Source: Streptomyces sp. A3M-1-3
Lineage (GTDB): Bacteria > Actinomycetota > Actinomycetes > Streptomycetales > Streptomycetaceae
Assembly: GCF_024213665.1 (NCBI RefSeq)
Contig: NZ_JANAVP010000023.1
Coordinates: 1 to 64,000 of the forward strand
Length of the DNA: 64,000 nt
Direction of reading: 5' to 3'
The position numbers and the translations under genes are program-made. Position 1 is the stretch's first letter, and the number at the start of each line of letters is the position of its first letter. The notes under the pieces are model-generated. The model made no database searches and was not told where the DNA came from. It worked only from the letters and a program-made list of their open reading frames with translations. Below, piece by piece: positions 43,906 through 52,353 of this stretch.

Positions 43906-44193
43906 ATGTGTGGAGCGCAGGCCGGCGGCCCCGACGCCTCGACGATCAAGCCCGGTGAGACCACCATCCAGGGCCAGGTGACCCGCGACGGCGAGCCCGT
44001 CACCGGTTACGTCCGCCTCCTGGACAGCACCGGCGAGTTCACCGCCGAGGTCCCGACCTCGGCGACCGGACAGTTCCGCTTCTACGCGGCCGAGGGCACC
44101 TGGACGCTGCGCGCCCTGGTGCCGGGCGGCACGGCGGACCGTACGGTCGTCGCCCAGACGGGCGGACTGGCGGAGGTAGCCATCGCCGTCTGA
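43906..44193 (+). CDS. DUF1416 family protein
   Basis: The protein is 95 aa. It begins MCGAQAGGPD, with the conserved early Cys, and has the immunoglobulin-like beta pattern VTGYVRLLDSTGEFTAEVPT. It is always found after this type of sulfurtransferase in actinobacteria as far as I recall, so a role in sulfur transfer is likely but undefined. Confidence 0.9.
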   Translation: MCGAQAGGPDASTIKPGETTIQGQVTRDGEPVTGYVRLLDSTGEFTAEVPTSATGQFRFYAAEGTWTLRALVPGGTADRTVVAQTGGLAEVAIAV

Positions 44194-44220
44194 CGGCGAA
44201 GGCGAGACAGACCGGCCGAA

Positions 44221-44267
44221 GGGCCGCACCCCAGGGGGTTGGACGCCTTGGATTCGGGGTGTGGCCC
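44221..44267 (+). terminator. hairpin after DUF1416
   Basis: GGGCCGCACCCC pairs with GGGGTGTGGCCC across a 23-base loop, 28 bases after the stop codon. Confidence 0.6.
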
Positions 44268-44277
44268 TTCGCGCCGT
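44237..44277 (+). repeat. direct repeat, copy 1
   Basis: The sequence beginning GGTTGGACGCCTTGGATTCG recurs with few changes at 44822-44861. Confidence 0.85.
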
Positions 44278-44821
44278 TGGCCTCCGTGTTCTTCGGCCGG
44301 ATGGGTGACCTTCCGCCCGGCGGTTCGTTGAGTTGTTCGACGGCTGGCTGAACGACTCGACGGTTGGAGGGGGCACCATGGCGGAGCGCTCAGCGTCGGG
44401 ATTGCGCGTCCTGACTCCCCTCGGCCTGTTGCCTCCTCAGGGGCGTTGGCCCTCAAGACCCGGCTTCGGCTGTCGGAGCGCGATGAACTGCTTCGGCCGT
44501 CGTGATCGGGAGGCGTGGCCCGGGGCTGGGCGCGCGGCGCAGGGCAGAGAAGACCGTACCCCGCAAGCGGACGGAAGCCGCCCGACCTCGTGCCCAGGTG
44601 CGCGGTGGGGCCGGTACGGAAGACCATCGCCCTCTCGTGTTTCCCACCCAGTCCGGCCCTGGCCGCGCAATAAGGACCGTCGCCCGGCCCGAGGAAGGTG
44701 CACGTGATGCACCTCGCCGACGGCCTCCGGCTACGGCCCAGCCTGCCCAAGACCGTGCGGGGCGGGCCGCTGACGTGTGGACCTGGGTACAGGTTTCGCT
44801 CACGTTCAGTGCCTGAGAAAC
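44278..44821. other. 544 bases between two direct repeats, no supported gene
   Basis: Neither strand has a frame with convincing protein features. The stretch is bounded by near-identical 40-base repeats, one of which is the distal half of a terminator. It may be inserted or duplicated DNA that has decayed. Confidence 0.4.
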
Positions 44822-44861
44822 GGTTGGACGCCTTGGATCGGGGTGCGGCCCTTCGTGCCGT
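44822..44861 (+). repeat. direct repeat, copy 2
   Basis: It matches 44237-44277 with one base deleted and two substitutions or so. It keeps only the distal arm of the terminator hairpin. Confidence 0.85.
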
Positions 44862-44899
44862 CGTGGGCCATGCGGGTCTTGCGGGCCTACGCTTGAGGT

Positions 44900-45157
44900 A
44901 TGTACGCGCGACGCCGGCGCGGTTATTTCCTGATGATGGGCGGATGCATCGTCCTCTTCGTGTCCGCCTGGGCCGTCGTGCGCCTGTGGTCCGTCCCGGT
45001 GGCCGTCGGGATGTGCTTGGTCGCCATGCTGATCCCGCCGGTCGCGGCGATGATCGCCAACCGGCGGGGGCCCGATGACCGGTGGTGGGACGACCCGTCC
45101 GGGGATCCGAAGTCCGACGAGTGGTGGGACGAACTCGACGGCAAGAAGCGCTACTAG
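44900..45157 (+). CDS. DUF3099 family small membrane protein
   Basis: The protein is 85 aa with two close membrane helices (YFLMMGGCIVLFVSAWAVV and VPVAVGMCLVAMLIPPVAAM) and a Trp/Asp-rich tail (RWWDDPSGDP, EWWDEL) typical of DUF3099. Function unknown. Confidence 0.88.
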   Translation: MYARRRRGYFLMMGGCIVLFVSAWAVVRLWSVPVAVGMCLVAMLIPPVAAMIANRRGPDDRWWDDPSGDPKSDEWWDELDGKKRY

Positions 45158-45170
45158 GCCGGGACAGGAC

Positions 45171-45533
45171 TTAGTACACGAGGGCCTGGACGCCGTCCGG
45201 CATGATCTCGCTGACGAAGACCTGCGCGCCCGCGATCCGTACGCCCTCGATCACGTCCTTCTCGGTGATCTCGCGCCGCGCCGCGCACTGCGTGCACAGG
45301 GTGATCCGGCCGGCCGCCAGGAGCGAGTCGATCAGATCGGGCAGCGGGGCGGCGTGCGGCAGTTCGAACTCCGCGGCGCGGCCCGGCAGGGCGAACCACG
45401 ACGACTCTCCGGTGAGCCACAGCGACACCTCGACCCCGCTGGCGACGGCGACCGCCGCCACGGTGAAGGCCTGCGAGCAGCGCTCGGGCGCGTCGGCCCC
45501 TGCGGTCACCTTGATCACGAGCTTCTTCGCCAT
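45171..45533 (-). CDS. DsrE family protein
   Basis: The protein is 120 aa with the DsrE-like alpha/beta fold: KKLVIKVTAGADAPERCSQA at the start, VSLWLTGESSW in the middle and a Cys pair in TLCTQCAARRE. DsrE proteins carry or sense sulfur species. It is near the rhodanese and DUF1416 genes but convergent with DUF3099. Confidence 0.85.
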   Translation of the reverse strand: MAKKLVIKVTAGADAPERCSQAFTVAAVAVASGVEVSLWLTGESSWFALPGRAAEFELPHAAPLPDLIDSLLAAGRITLCTQCAARREITEKDVIEGVRIAGAQVFVSEIMPDGVQALVY

Positions 45534-45624
45534 GTACCGAACTGTAATCGTGCGCGGTACAACCAGGTTCACCCCCAGCGGGTCTGCTCTGTGCGCAGGT
45601 AACCGAACCTGCGGGTCAGGTCTT

Positions 45625-46007
45625 GTGGGGGACCCTTTGGAAGCAGTAGAAACCGTTGCGCGGAAACCGCGCAGACGGGGCCGTACAACCCTGATCATCG
45701 CCGGTGCGGCGGTGCTCGGCGTGCTCGCGGGCACGGTCACGGGTTACGCCATCCAGTACGACCGCGAACCGACGCCGCTCCCGGCGCTGTCCCAGCCGGA
45801 TCTGAAGCAGCCGAAGGCGGTGCCGGCCGGCACGAACACCACCGCGCAGTCGGTCAACGTGAGGCCGGCTACGAGCCGCTGTACCAGTCCAGGGTCATCG
45901 CGTGTCGCGGTGATGTGGCCATGGAGATCTGGTACGTGAACAACACCCGCAGGATCTCCGAGAAGGCCGTGATGTCCCTCGCCGAGCAGCAGCTGGAGCG
46001 CCTGTGA
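45625..46007 (+). pseudogene. membrane protein gene with internal deletion and frame change
   Basis: The 5' part encodes a basic start, a membrane helix (TTLIIAGAAVLGVLAGTVT) and a Pro-rich linker up to about 45855. After that the coding signal moves to another frame, reading EAGYEPLYQSRVIACRGDVA to LAEQQLERL and a stop at 46005-46007. That end matches the C-terminus of the next gene (EGDVLVSMTAYGV to LLRRQLDHL), so it belongs to the same paralogue set. About 150 codons of the middle are missing compared with the paralogues. The start is GTG at 45625 or TTG at 45637. Confidence 0.7.
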
Positions 46008-46816
46008 CCGAGCAGCCGGCCATCCCGCCCACCCCGCCCACCCCGGGCTCGAACATGCCTGTTCCCGAGATCCTCGGCACCCCGAGGGAACCGCGCAGGA
46101 TCAACCGCAGGCTGCTCGTCGCAGTGTCCGGCGTGCTGGCCCTCGGCGTCGTCGCGGGCGGCGGCGTCTGGGCACTGGACACGCTCGGCGACGCCGACCG
46201 CACCGCGACCACGGTCGTCTGGGCAGAACCCCCGCAGGGCAAGGACGGGGCGGCCGAGTCCAGGAAGCCTGCAGGGCTGGGTGCCAGCCTGCTGCCGGTG
46301 GCGTACCAGTACAAGCTGGGGCCGGACATCGGCGCACACGGGAACGACACGGTCCTCAGCCGGAAGCAGGCGGTCGCGATCTTCAAGGAAGGCTCGCGTG
46401 GCCTGCCTTCCGCGCAGCGCAACAAGCGCAGCAAGGCGATCGACAAGCTGCGACTGCAGGGTCTCGCGCTGCGCAGCTATGTCTCGCTCGACGGCGGGCT
46501 GATTGTCGAGACCAAGCTTGCCCAGATCGAAAATGCCAAGAACGGCCGGAAGCTGGCCGCATTCCAGAGCGAACTCGCGGACGCCCTCGGCATCTTCCGC
46601 AAGGGCCCCGCCATCCAGGGCTTCAAGAACGCCAAGTGCTTTCTCATGCCCAAGGTCTCCAAGGCGAAGCTCGACGCCATGTTCTGCAGTGCATACGAGG
46701 GCGATGTCCTGGTGAGCATGACCGCGTACGGCGTCAAGCCGCTGGACACCGCAGCTGCTGCCGAGCTTCTGCGCCGGCAGCTGGACCATCTGAACTCTCC
46801 CGGGGAGTACGTGTGA
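46004..46816 (+). CDS. single-span membrane protein, paralogue family 1
   Basis: The protein is 270 aa from a GTG overlapping the previous stop. A Pro-rich cytoplasmic start and one helix (LLVAVSGVLALGVVAGGGV) precede an extracytoplasmic domain of about 200 residues with two Cys, one in AKCFLMPKV and one in MFCSAYEGD, probably a disulfide. Function unknown. It is the second of three consecutive genes with the same layout. Confidence 0.75.
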   Translation: MTEQPAIPPTPPTPGSNMPVPEILGTPREPRRINRRLLVAVSGVLALGVVAGGGVWALDTLGDADRTATTVVWAEPPQGKDGAAESRKPAGLGASLLPVAYQYKLGPDIGAHGNDTVLSRKQAVAIFKEGSRGLPSAQRNKRSKAIDKLRLQGLALRSYVSLDGGLIVETKLAQIENAKNGRKLAAFQSELADALGIFRKGPAIQGFKNAKCFLMPKVSKAKLDAMFCSAYEGDVLVSMTAYGVKPLDTAAAAELLRRQLDHLNSPGEYV

Positions 46817-47679
46817 CCGACGAGACATCCACGGCATCCCTGGTGCCCGAGGTGAACCCGTTCGCGCCGCCGGCCGAAGGCGGAACGCCGGAAACCGCCG
46901 CCCCCGGGCCCACAGCCGACCGGCGCGCCCTGCGCGCCGCGCTGCGCTGGACAGCGGCCGTGCTCGCCTTCGGCGCGCTCGGCGGCGGTGTGGCGTACGG
47001 CATCGCCGCGCAGGAGCGTGCCGACGTCCCCGGGCTCTCCACCCGTGACGACGGCCGCTGGGCGTACCCGAAGCTGACGAAGCCGGTGCTTCCGGCCGGT
47101 GCGACGCAGCCGTTCGACAAGGAGAACCCGGGGCAGGTCCACTACGCGGACCTGGGCGATCTGCTGCTCCCGGCGCCCGGGGGCGCTCGGCCCGACAAGG
47201 CGCTCCAGGGCGAGAAGGGCCGGGTCCCCGTCGACCGCTTTCTCTCGGAGTACGAGAAGGAGGAGCGGGCCGACCTGAAGCAGGACCTCACCGACGGCGG
47301 GCTCCGGCACGTCGTGGCGCGCGGCTGGACCATGCCGGATTCCACCAGCACCCGGATCTATCTGCTGCGTTTCCACACGGCCGCTTACGCCGAGCAGTTC
47401 GCGGGCGACCACCTGGGCGGGGATCTGGAGGCGGTCCTGCCGGTGAACGGGGTGGACGAGTCGGCTCCGCTGGACGAGCAGTACCCGACTGACGCGACCG
47501 TCCCCTCGACCGATCGCGATGTGTACGACGAGGCGGCCCCCCGCGGGCCGCAGCATGTCCGGCACGCGTACATCCGCGCCGGCGACACCTTCGCGCTGAT
47601 CGTGCAGTCGAGGAAGGGCACGGCCAACGCCGTCCCCTTCCACCAGACGGTCGTCCTGCAGAACCAGCTCCTCGGCTGA
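46813..47679 (+). CDS. single-span membrane protein, third gene of the run
   Basis: The protein is 288 aa from a GTG overlapping the previous stop (GTGTGA). One helix (ALRWTAAVLAFGALGGGVAYG) follows a Pro-rich start; the outer domain of about 220 residues has no Cys. The shared topology and overlaps imply one complex or pathway with its neighbours. Function unknown. Confidence 0.75.
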   Translation: MTDETSTASLVPEVNPFAPPAEGGTPETAAPGPTADRRALRAALRWTAAVLAFGALGGGVAYGIAAQERADVPGLSTRDDGRWAYPKLTKPVLPAGATQPFDKENPGQVHYADLGDLLLPAPGGARPDKALQGEKGRVPVDRFLSEYEKEERADLKQDLTDGGLRHVVARGWTMPDSTSTRIYLLRFHTAAYAEQFAGDHLGGDLEAVLPVNGVDESAPLDEQYPTDATVPSTDRDVYDEAAPRGPQHVRHAYIRAGDTFALIVQSRKGTANAVPFHQTVVLQNQLLG

Positions 47680-47699
47680 CCCCCGGACCCCCGGCCGGG

Positions 47700-47734
47700 G
47701 CGCGTGGGGTTGACCTCACAGAGAGCACCGGGCC
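47700..47734 (+). repeat. 35-bp direct repeat, copy 1
   Basis: Identical to 47786-47820 over 35 bases (starts GCGCGTGGGGTTGACCTCAC); similarity extends into the flanks on both sides. Confidence 0.9.
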
Positions 47735-47785
47735 TCGGGCGACGCTGTGCTGTCCCGGGGGCGACGCCCGGACCCCGGCCGGGTG

Positions 47786-47820
47786 GCGCGTGGGGTTGAC
47801 CTCACAGAGAGCACCGGGCC
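47786..47820 (+). repeat. 35-bp direct repeat, copy 2
   Basis: Second copy, 86 bases from the first and 66 bases before the start of a 33-aa membrane protein. Confidence 0.9.
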
Positions 47821-47885
47821 CTCAGGCGACTAAGCTGGGGCCCGGTTCCGTACCGCCGCCCTATACATCGTCCGAGGAGCACCCC

Positions 47886-47987
47886 GTGCTTGAGGCAGTC
47901 TTCACCTCCCTGCTGGTCCTGGTCTGCGTCGGCGTTCTCGCCTTCACCGTCCTGGCCGTGAAGAAGCTGTACCAGGGTCAGCGCTGA
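47886..47987 (+). CDS. 33-aa single-span membrane peptide
   Basis: It starts at GTG with GAGGAG 6 bases upstream. The hydrophobic run FTSLLVLVCVGVLAFTVLAV is followed by KKLYQGQR, a positively charged inside end. I recall similar short proteins before the nitrobindin gene in other Streptomyces. Function unknown. Confidence 0.7.
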   Translation: MLEAVFTSLLVLVCVGVLAFTVLAVKKLYQGQR

Positions 47988-48019
47988 CCATCCCCCCTCT
48001 ACAGATCGCCTGAGCACCC

Positions 48020-48592
48020 ATGATCGAGATTCCGTCCGACCTCCACCCGGACCTCGTCCCCCTCGCCTTCCTCCTCGGCACCTGGGAGGGCGCGGGCGTC
48101 TCCGACTTCCCCGGGGCCGAGAAGTGCAACTTCGGCCAGGAGGTCACCTTCAGCCACGACGGCCGTGACTTCCTCGAGTACGTCTCGCATTCCTGGGTGC
48201 TCGACGCCGAGGGCGAGAAGGTCAAGCCGCTGGAGTCGGAGTCCGGCTACTGGCGGATCGACAAGGAGCGCAAGGTCGAGGTCGTCATGGTCCGCGACCA
48301 GGGCATCGTCGAGGTCTGGTACGGCGAGCTGGCCGACCGGAAGCCGCAGATCGACCTGGCCACGGACGCGGTCGCCCGCACCGCGGCCTCCGGCCCGTAC
48401 ACCGGCGGAAAGCGTCTCTACGGCTATGTGAAGAGCGACCTCATGTGGGTCGGCGAGAAGGCCACCCCCGAGGTCGAGCTGCGCCCGTACATGTCGGCGC
48501 ACCTGAAGAAGGTCGTCACCCCCGAAGAGGTCGCGTCGTGGGCGAAGGACGTCGGCGACCTGCCGGACGACGGGATTGCCTTCTTCCGTTAG
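48020..48592 (+). CDS. nitrobindin-type heme-binding beta-barrel (FABP-like)
   Basis: The protein is 190 aa. The N-terminal G-x-W-x-G-x-G motif is GTWEGAG, and the DUF1794 pattern LHPDLVPLAFLLG and SESGYWRIDKERKVE follow. Bacterial nitrobindins bind ferric heme through a C-terminal His; a His in YMSAHLKKVV is a candidate. Located just before nur. Confidence 0.88.
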   Translation: MIEIPSDLHPDLVPLAFLLGTWEGAGVSDFPGAEKCNFGQEVTFSHDGRDFLEYVSHSWVLDAEGEKVKPLESESGYWRIDKERKVEVVMVRDQGIVEVWYGELADRKPQIDLATDAVARTAASGPYTGGKRLYGYVKSDLMWVGEKATPEVELRPYMSAHLKKVVTPEEVASWAKDVGDLPDDGIAFFR

Positions 48593-48670
48593 GCATCGGC
48601 CAGGCATCCTCGTTGAGGGGGATCACCGGACGCTCGGTGGTCCCCCTCACGCCTGCCTACACTGGGGCTT

Positions 48671-49111
48671 GTGGTGAGCACCGACTGGAAGAGCGATCTG
48701 CGGCAGCGCGGTTACCGGCTGACTCCGCAGCGGCAGCTTGTCCTCGAAGCCGTCGACACCCTTGAGCACGCGACCCCCGACGACATCCTGGGGGAGGTGC
48801 GCAAGACGGCCTCCGGCGTGAACATCTCCACCGTCTACCGGACCCTGGAGCTGCTGGAGGAACTGGGACTCGTCTCGCACGCACACCTCGGCCACGGCGC
48901 CCCGACGTACCACCTCGCGGACCGGCACCACCACATCCACCTGGTGTGCCGCGACTGTACGAACGTCATCGAGGCCGATATCGAGGTCGCCGCCGACTTC
49001 ACCGCCAAGCTGCGCGACACCTTCGGCTTCGAGACCGACATGAAGCACTTCGCGATCTTCGGGCGCTGCCGGAGCTGCACCGCCAAGGCGGCCGCGCCGG
49101 ACCCGTCGTAG
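48671..49111 (+). CDS. nur: nickel-responsive Fur-family repressor Nur
   Basis: The protein is 146 aa from GTG at 48671. The winged helix RLTPQRQLVLEAV and NISTVYRTLELLEELG lead to the metal-binding half with the His cluster DRHHHIHLVCRDC and a second Cys pair in GRCRSC. The sequence agrees over most of its length with S. coelicolor Nur as I remember it. Nur represses nickel uptake and the Fe superoxide dismutase when nickel is ample. Confidence 0.88.
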   Translation: MVSTDWKSDLRQRGYRLTPQRQLVLEAVDTLEHATPDDILGEVRKTASGVNISTVYRTLELLEELGLVSHAHLGHGAPTYHLADRHHHIHLVCRDCTNVIEADIEVAADFTAKLRDTFGFETDMKHFAIFGRCRSCTAKAAAPDPS

Positions 49112-49132
49112 GCAGGTCGTAGGCTTACGCCT

Positions 49133-50116
49133 ATGCAGCGACATTCAACGCGTAGTCCCCTGCTTTCCCTGCCCGGCGCCGTTCCCGCCGAGGGACGGGA
49201 CGAGGGTGTCGCCGCGCATTACGGCGACCTCTTCCGGGAACAGCGCGCCCTCGCCGACGGCACCGGGTTCGTCGATCTCTCGCACCGCGGTGTGGTCACC
49301 GTCACCGGCGACGACCGGCTGAGCTGGCTGCATCTGCTGCTCACCCAGCACGTCAGCGAGCTGCCCGCCGGGCAGGCCACCGAGGCGCTGATCCTCTCGG
49401 CCCACGGGCACATCGAGCACGCGCTCTATCTCGTCGACGACGGTACGACGGTCTGGATGCACGTCGAGCCGGGCACGCAGGACGCGCTGATCGCGTACCT
49501 GGAGTCGATGAAGTTCTTCTACCGCGCCGATGTCGCCGACCGCACGGACGACTTCGCCGTGGTCCATCTGCCGGCCGGTTCGATCGCCCCGATCCCGGAC
49601 GGCACCGTTGTGCGGGAGACCGCCCACGGCCGGGACCTCTTCCTGCCGCGCGCGGAGCTGGAGTCCTTCGCGGCCGGTCCGGCGAAGCCCGCGATCGGGA
49701 TTCTCGCGTACGAGGCGCTGCGCATCGAGGCGCACCGGCCGAGGCTGGGCATGGAGACCGACCACCGCACGATCCCGCACGAGCTGGGCTGGATCGGTAC
49801 GGCCGTCCATCTGCAGAAGGGCTGCTACCGGGGCCAGGAGACGGTCGCCCGCGTCCACAACCTGGGGAAGCCGCCGCGCCGGCTGGTCTTCCTGCACCTG
49901 GACGGCAGCGAGGTGCACCTGCCGGGCCACGGCACGCCGATCCGGCTCGCCGCGGACGGCCCCGAGGGCCGCCAGCTGGGGTTCATCACCACCTCGGCCC
50001 GCCACCACGAGCTGGGCCCGATCGCGCTGGCCCTGGTCAAGCGAAATGTGCCGGTGGACGCCGAGCTGATCGCCGACACCACGGCGGCGGCCCAGGAAGT
50101 CGTCGTCGAGCCCTGA
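49133..50116 (+). CDS. ygfZ: folate-binding protein YgfZ
   Basis: The protein is 327 aa with the GcvT-like fold. The YgfZ signature is KGCYRGQETVARVHNLGKPP (Cys in K-G-C-Y-x-G-Q-E). YgfZ helps maintain Fe-S enzymes through tetrahydrofolate. The gene is 21 bases after nur and probably cotranscribed. Confidence 0.92.
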   Translation: MQRHSTRSPLLSLPGAVPAEGRDEGVAAHYGDLFREQRALADGTGFVDLSHRGVVTVTGDDRLSWLHLLLTQHVSELPAGQATEALILSAHGHIEHALYLVDDGTTVWMHVEPGTQDALIAYLESMKFFYRADVADRTDDFAVVHLPAGSIAPIPDGTVVRETAHGRDLFLPRAELESFAAGPAKPAIGILAYEALRIEAHRPRLGMETDHRTIPHELGWIGTAVHLQKGCYRGQETVARVHNLGKPPRRLVFLHLDGSEVHLPGHGTPIRLAADGPEGRQLGFITTSARHHELGPIALALVKRNVPVDAELIADTTAAAQEVVVEP

Positions 50117-50136
50117 CGGCCTGCCCGTCCTCAGTC

Positions 50137-50574
50137 TCAGACCTCGATCAGGACTGTGAACGGGCCGTGGTTCGTGAGCGAGACGCGCATGTCCGCGCCG
50201 AACCGGCCCGTCGCCACCTCCGCACCCAGCGTCCGCAGCTGTGCGACCACCTCGTCGACCAGTGGCTCCGCCACGTCCCCGGGCGCGGCCGCGTTCCAGG
50301 TGGGGCGGCGGCCCTTGCGGGCGTCCCCGTAGAGAGTGAACTGCGAAATCACCAGCAAGGGCGCATTCACGTCGGAGCAGGACTTCTCGCCCTCCAGGAT
50401 GCGCAGCGACCACAGCTTGCGGGCGAGCTGCGCCGCCTTCTCCGCCGTGTCCCCGTGGGTCACTCCGACCAGTACACACAACCCTTCGCCGACGATCTCG
50501 CCGACCACTTCCGCCGCGGGCTCTCCCGCCACGACGACGCTCGCGCCGTCCACCCGCTGAACCACTGCACGCAT
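50137..50574 (-). CDS. dtd: D-aminoacyl-tRNA deacylase
   Basis: The protein is 145 aa from ATG at 50574. DTD motifs are present: the start RAVVQRVDGASV, SQFTLYGDARKGRRP and the substrate-binding turn TNHGPFT. It removes D-amino acids from mischarged tRNA. Confidence 0.95.
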   Translation of the reverse strand: MRAVVQRVDGASVVVAGEPAAEVVGEIVGEGLCVLVGVTHGDTAEKAAQLARKLWSLRILEGEKSCSDVNAPLLVISQFTLYGDARKGRRPTWNAAAPGDVAEPLVDEVVAQLRTLGAEVATGRFGADMRVSLTNHGPFTVLIEV

Positions 50575-50731
50575 GGGGCCCATCATGCCGTGCGGCCATC
50601 CGGGGCCGATCGGGGGCAGTGCGCCTGCGTCCGCGCCACGGAGAGTGGCACGATGCATGCAGGCGGTGCTTCCCCTCGGCCCTTCGGGCCCGGGGAGACC
50701 CCCATGCACCGGTCGAGGGGACGGAAGACGC

Positions 50732-51316
50732 ATGACTACATCTGGCACCGGGCAGCCCCCCGGTCCCGTACCGACGGCCCGTACGACCGCGGCACGACCA
50801 CCGGCGCAGCGGACCGGCGGCTCGCTGCCAGAGCCGCCGCGGCACGATCTCGCGGTACTCCGGCTGCCCGAACTGCGCGCGCTGCGCCGCGAGTCGACGC
50901 AGCACGAGGCCGACCTCAGCTATGTCCGGCGGCTCCTGCAGGGCCGCATCGACATCCTGCGCGCCGAGCTGGCCCGCCGTACGGGCCCGGAGGTGCCGGT
51001 CGTCGACCGGCTCTCGGAGATCCTCGCCGACGCACCGTCGAGCCACCGGACCTCGGCCCGGCACGTGACGCTGGGCACCCCGCACAGCGAGGAGTACCGG
51101 CTGCTGGCCGCCGAGATGCTCGCCGAGGTCGAGCTGTCGGACCTCGGCGCCCGTACCGACGACGAGCTGCACAGCGCGATGGGGCGGCTCGTACGGTACG
51201 AACAGCAGGTCTCCCGGCGCCGTCAGCTGCTCCAGCGCACGGCCGACGAGTGCAGCGCCGAAATCACCCGCAGGTACCGTGAAGGCGAAGCGCAGGTGGA
51301 CGACCTGCTCGCGTGA
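50732..51316 (+). CDS. rsiG: RsiG, c-di-GMP-dependent anti-sigma factor for WhiG
   Basis: The protein is 194 aa. It contains two copies of the c-di-GMP motif E-x3-S-x2-R-x3-Q-x3-D: EADLSYVRRLLQGRID (residue about 68) and EQQVSRRRQLLQRTAD (residue about 158), each on a long helix, which together define RsiG. With c-di-GMP it holds the sporulation sigma factor WhiG inactive. whiG itself is not in the window. GGAAG precedes the ATG. The stop overlaps a GTG in the asparaginase frame. Confidence 0.9.
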   Translation: MTTSGTGQPPGPVPTARTTAARPPAQRTGGSLPEPPRHDLAVLRLPELRALRRESTQHEADLSYVRRLLQGRIDILRAELARRTGPEVPVVDRLSEILADAPSSHRTSARHVTLGTPHSEEYRLLAAEMLAEVELSDLGARTDDELHSAMGRLVRYEQQVSRRRQLLQRTADECSAEITRRYREGEAQVDDLLA

Positions 51317-51357
51317 CCCAGTACCAGCGTCCCAGGCCGGAAGCGAAAGGCCCCACG

Positions 51358-52329
51358 ATGACCAGCACCGAATCCGCTATACCCGCGGCGATACCCCCGG
51401 TCCTCGCCGAAGTCGTACGATCCGGCTTCGTGGAGGGCCACCACCGGGGCTCGCTGGTGCTGCTGGCCGCCGACGGCGGCGTCGAGCTGGCGCTCGGCGA
51501 TGTGAACCGGCCCGTCTTCCCGCGCTCCAGCAACAAGCCGCTGCAGGCGGCCGCGGTGCTGCGGGCCGGGCTCGGGCTCAGCGGTGAGCGGCTGGCGCTG
51601 GCCGCCGCGAGCCACTCGGGGGAGGGCTTCCACCTCGACCTCGTAGAGAAGATGCTCGCCGAGCACGGCCTGTCCGCCGCGGATCTGCGAAACCCGGCGG
51701 ACCTGCCGCTGGACCCGGCCGAGGCGGAGACGTACCTCGCGGCCGGCGGGGTCCGCGACCGGGTCACGATGAACTGCTCCGGCAAGCACGCGGCGATGCT
51801 GGCCGCCTGCGTGCTGAACGGCTGGCCGCTCGACTCCTACCTGGACCCCGGCCACCCCTTGCAGCAGCTGGTCCACACGGGTGTGGAGTCCGCGTCCGGC
51901 GAGCGGGTCGCGGCGGTCGGTACGGACGGCTGCGGCGCCCCGCTGATGGCGATCAGCCTGACCGGTCTGGCCCGTGCCTTCCGGCACTTTGTCCTCGCGG
52001 ATCCTCAGACGCCCGAGCGCCAGGTCGCCGACGCGATGCGCGCGCACCCCGAATACGTCGCCGGCACCCGCCGGCCCGACACCTGGCTGATGCGCGAGGT
52101 GCCGGGCGCCCTGTCCAAGATGGGCGCGGAGGCGGTTCAGGCGGTGGCCCTCGCGGACGGCCGGGCGCTGGCCTTCAAGATCGACGACGGCTCGGGGCGC
52201 GCCCTGGGGCCGGTATTGGCGCGGGCGCTGGCGCTGCTGGGCGTCGATGCCCCGGTGGTGTCCCGGATCGCTGACGCGCCGCTGCTGGGCGGCGGCGGCA
52301 GGGTCGGCGAAATTCGCGCGACCTTCTGA
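51358..52329 (+). CDS. asparaginase (thermolabile, PF06089 type)
   Basis: The protein is 323 aa from ATG at 51358 with AAGG upstream. A GTG at 51313 overlapping the rsiG stop would add 15 residues. Family motifs are AAASHSGEGFHLDLV, MNCSGKHAAMLAAC and GTDGCGAPLMAISL. It hydrolyses asparagine to aspartate and ammonia. Coupling to rsiG is possible but may only reflect gene packing. Confidence 0.9.
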   Translation: MTSTESAIPAAIPPVLAEVVRSGFVEGHHRGSLVLLAADGGVELALGDVNRPVFPRSSNKPLQAAAVLRAGLGLSGERLALAAASHSGEGFHLDLVEKMLAEHGLSAADLRNPADLPLDPAEAETYLAAGGVRDRVTMNCSGKHAAMLAACVLNGWPLDSYLDPGHPLQQLVHTGVESASGERVAAVGTDGCGAPLMAISLTGLARAFRHFVLADPQTPERQVADAMRAHPEYVAGTRRPDTWLMREVPGALSKMGAEAVQAVALADGRALAFKIDDGSGRALGPVLARALALLGVDAPVVSRIADAPLLGGGGRVGEIRATF

Positions 52330-52353
52330 GGGGGCCTCGCCTAGCGTGGCCGT

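Noticed and set aside
49145..51172. Very long minus-strand open frame
   Set aside because: It lies antisense to ygfZ, dtd sequence and rsiG, has the Arg/Gly/Pro/Gln-rich look of a GC-rich shadow frame, and matches no family.
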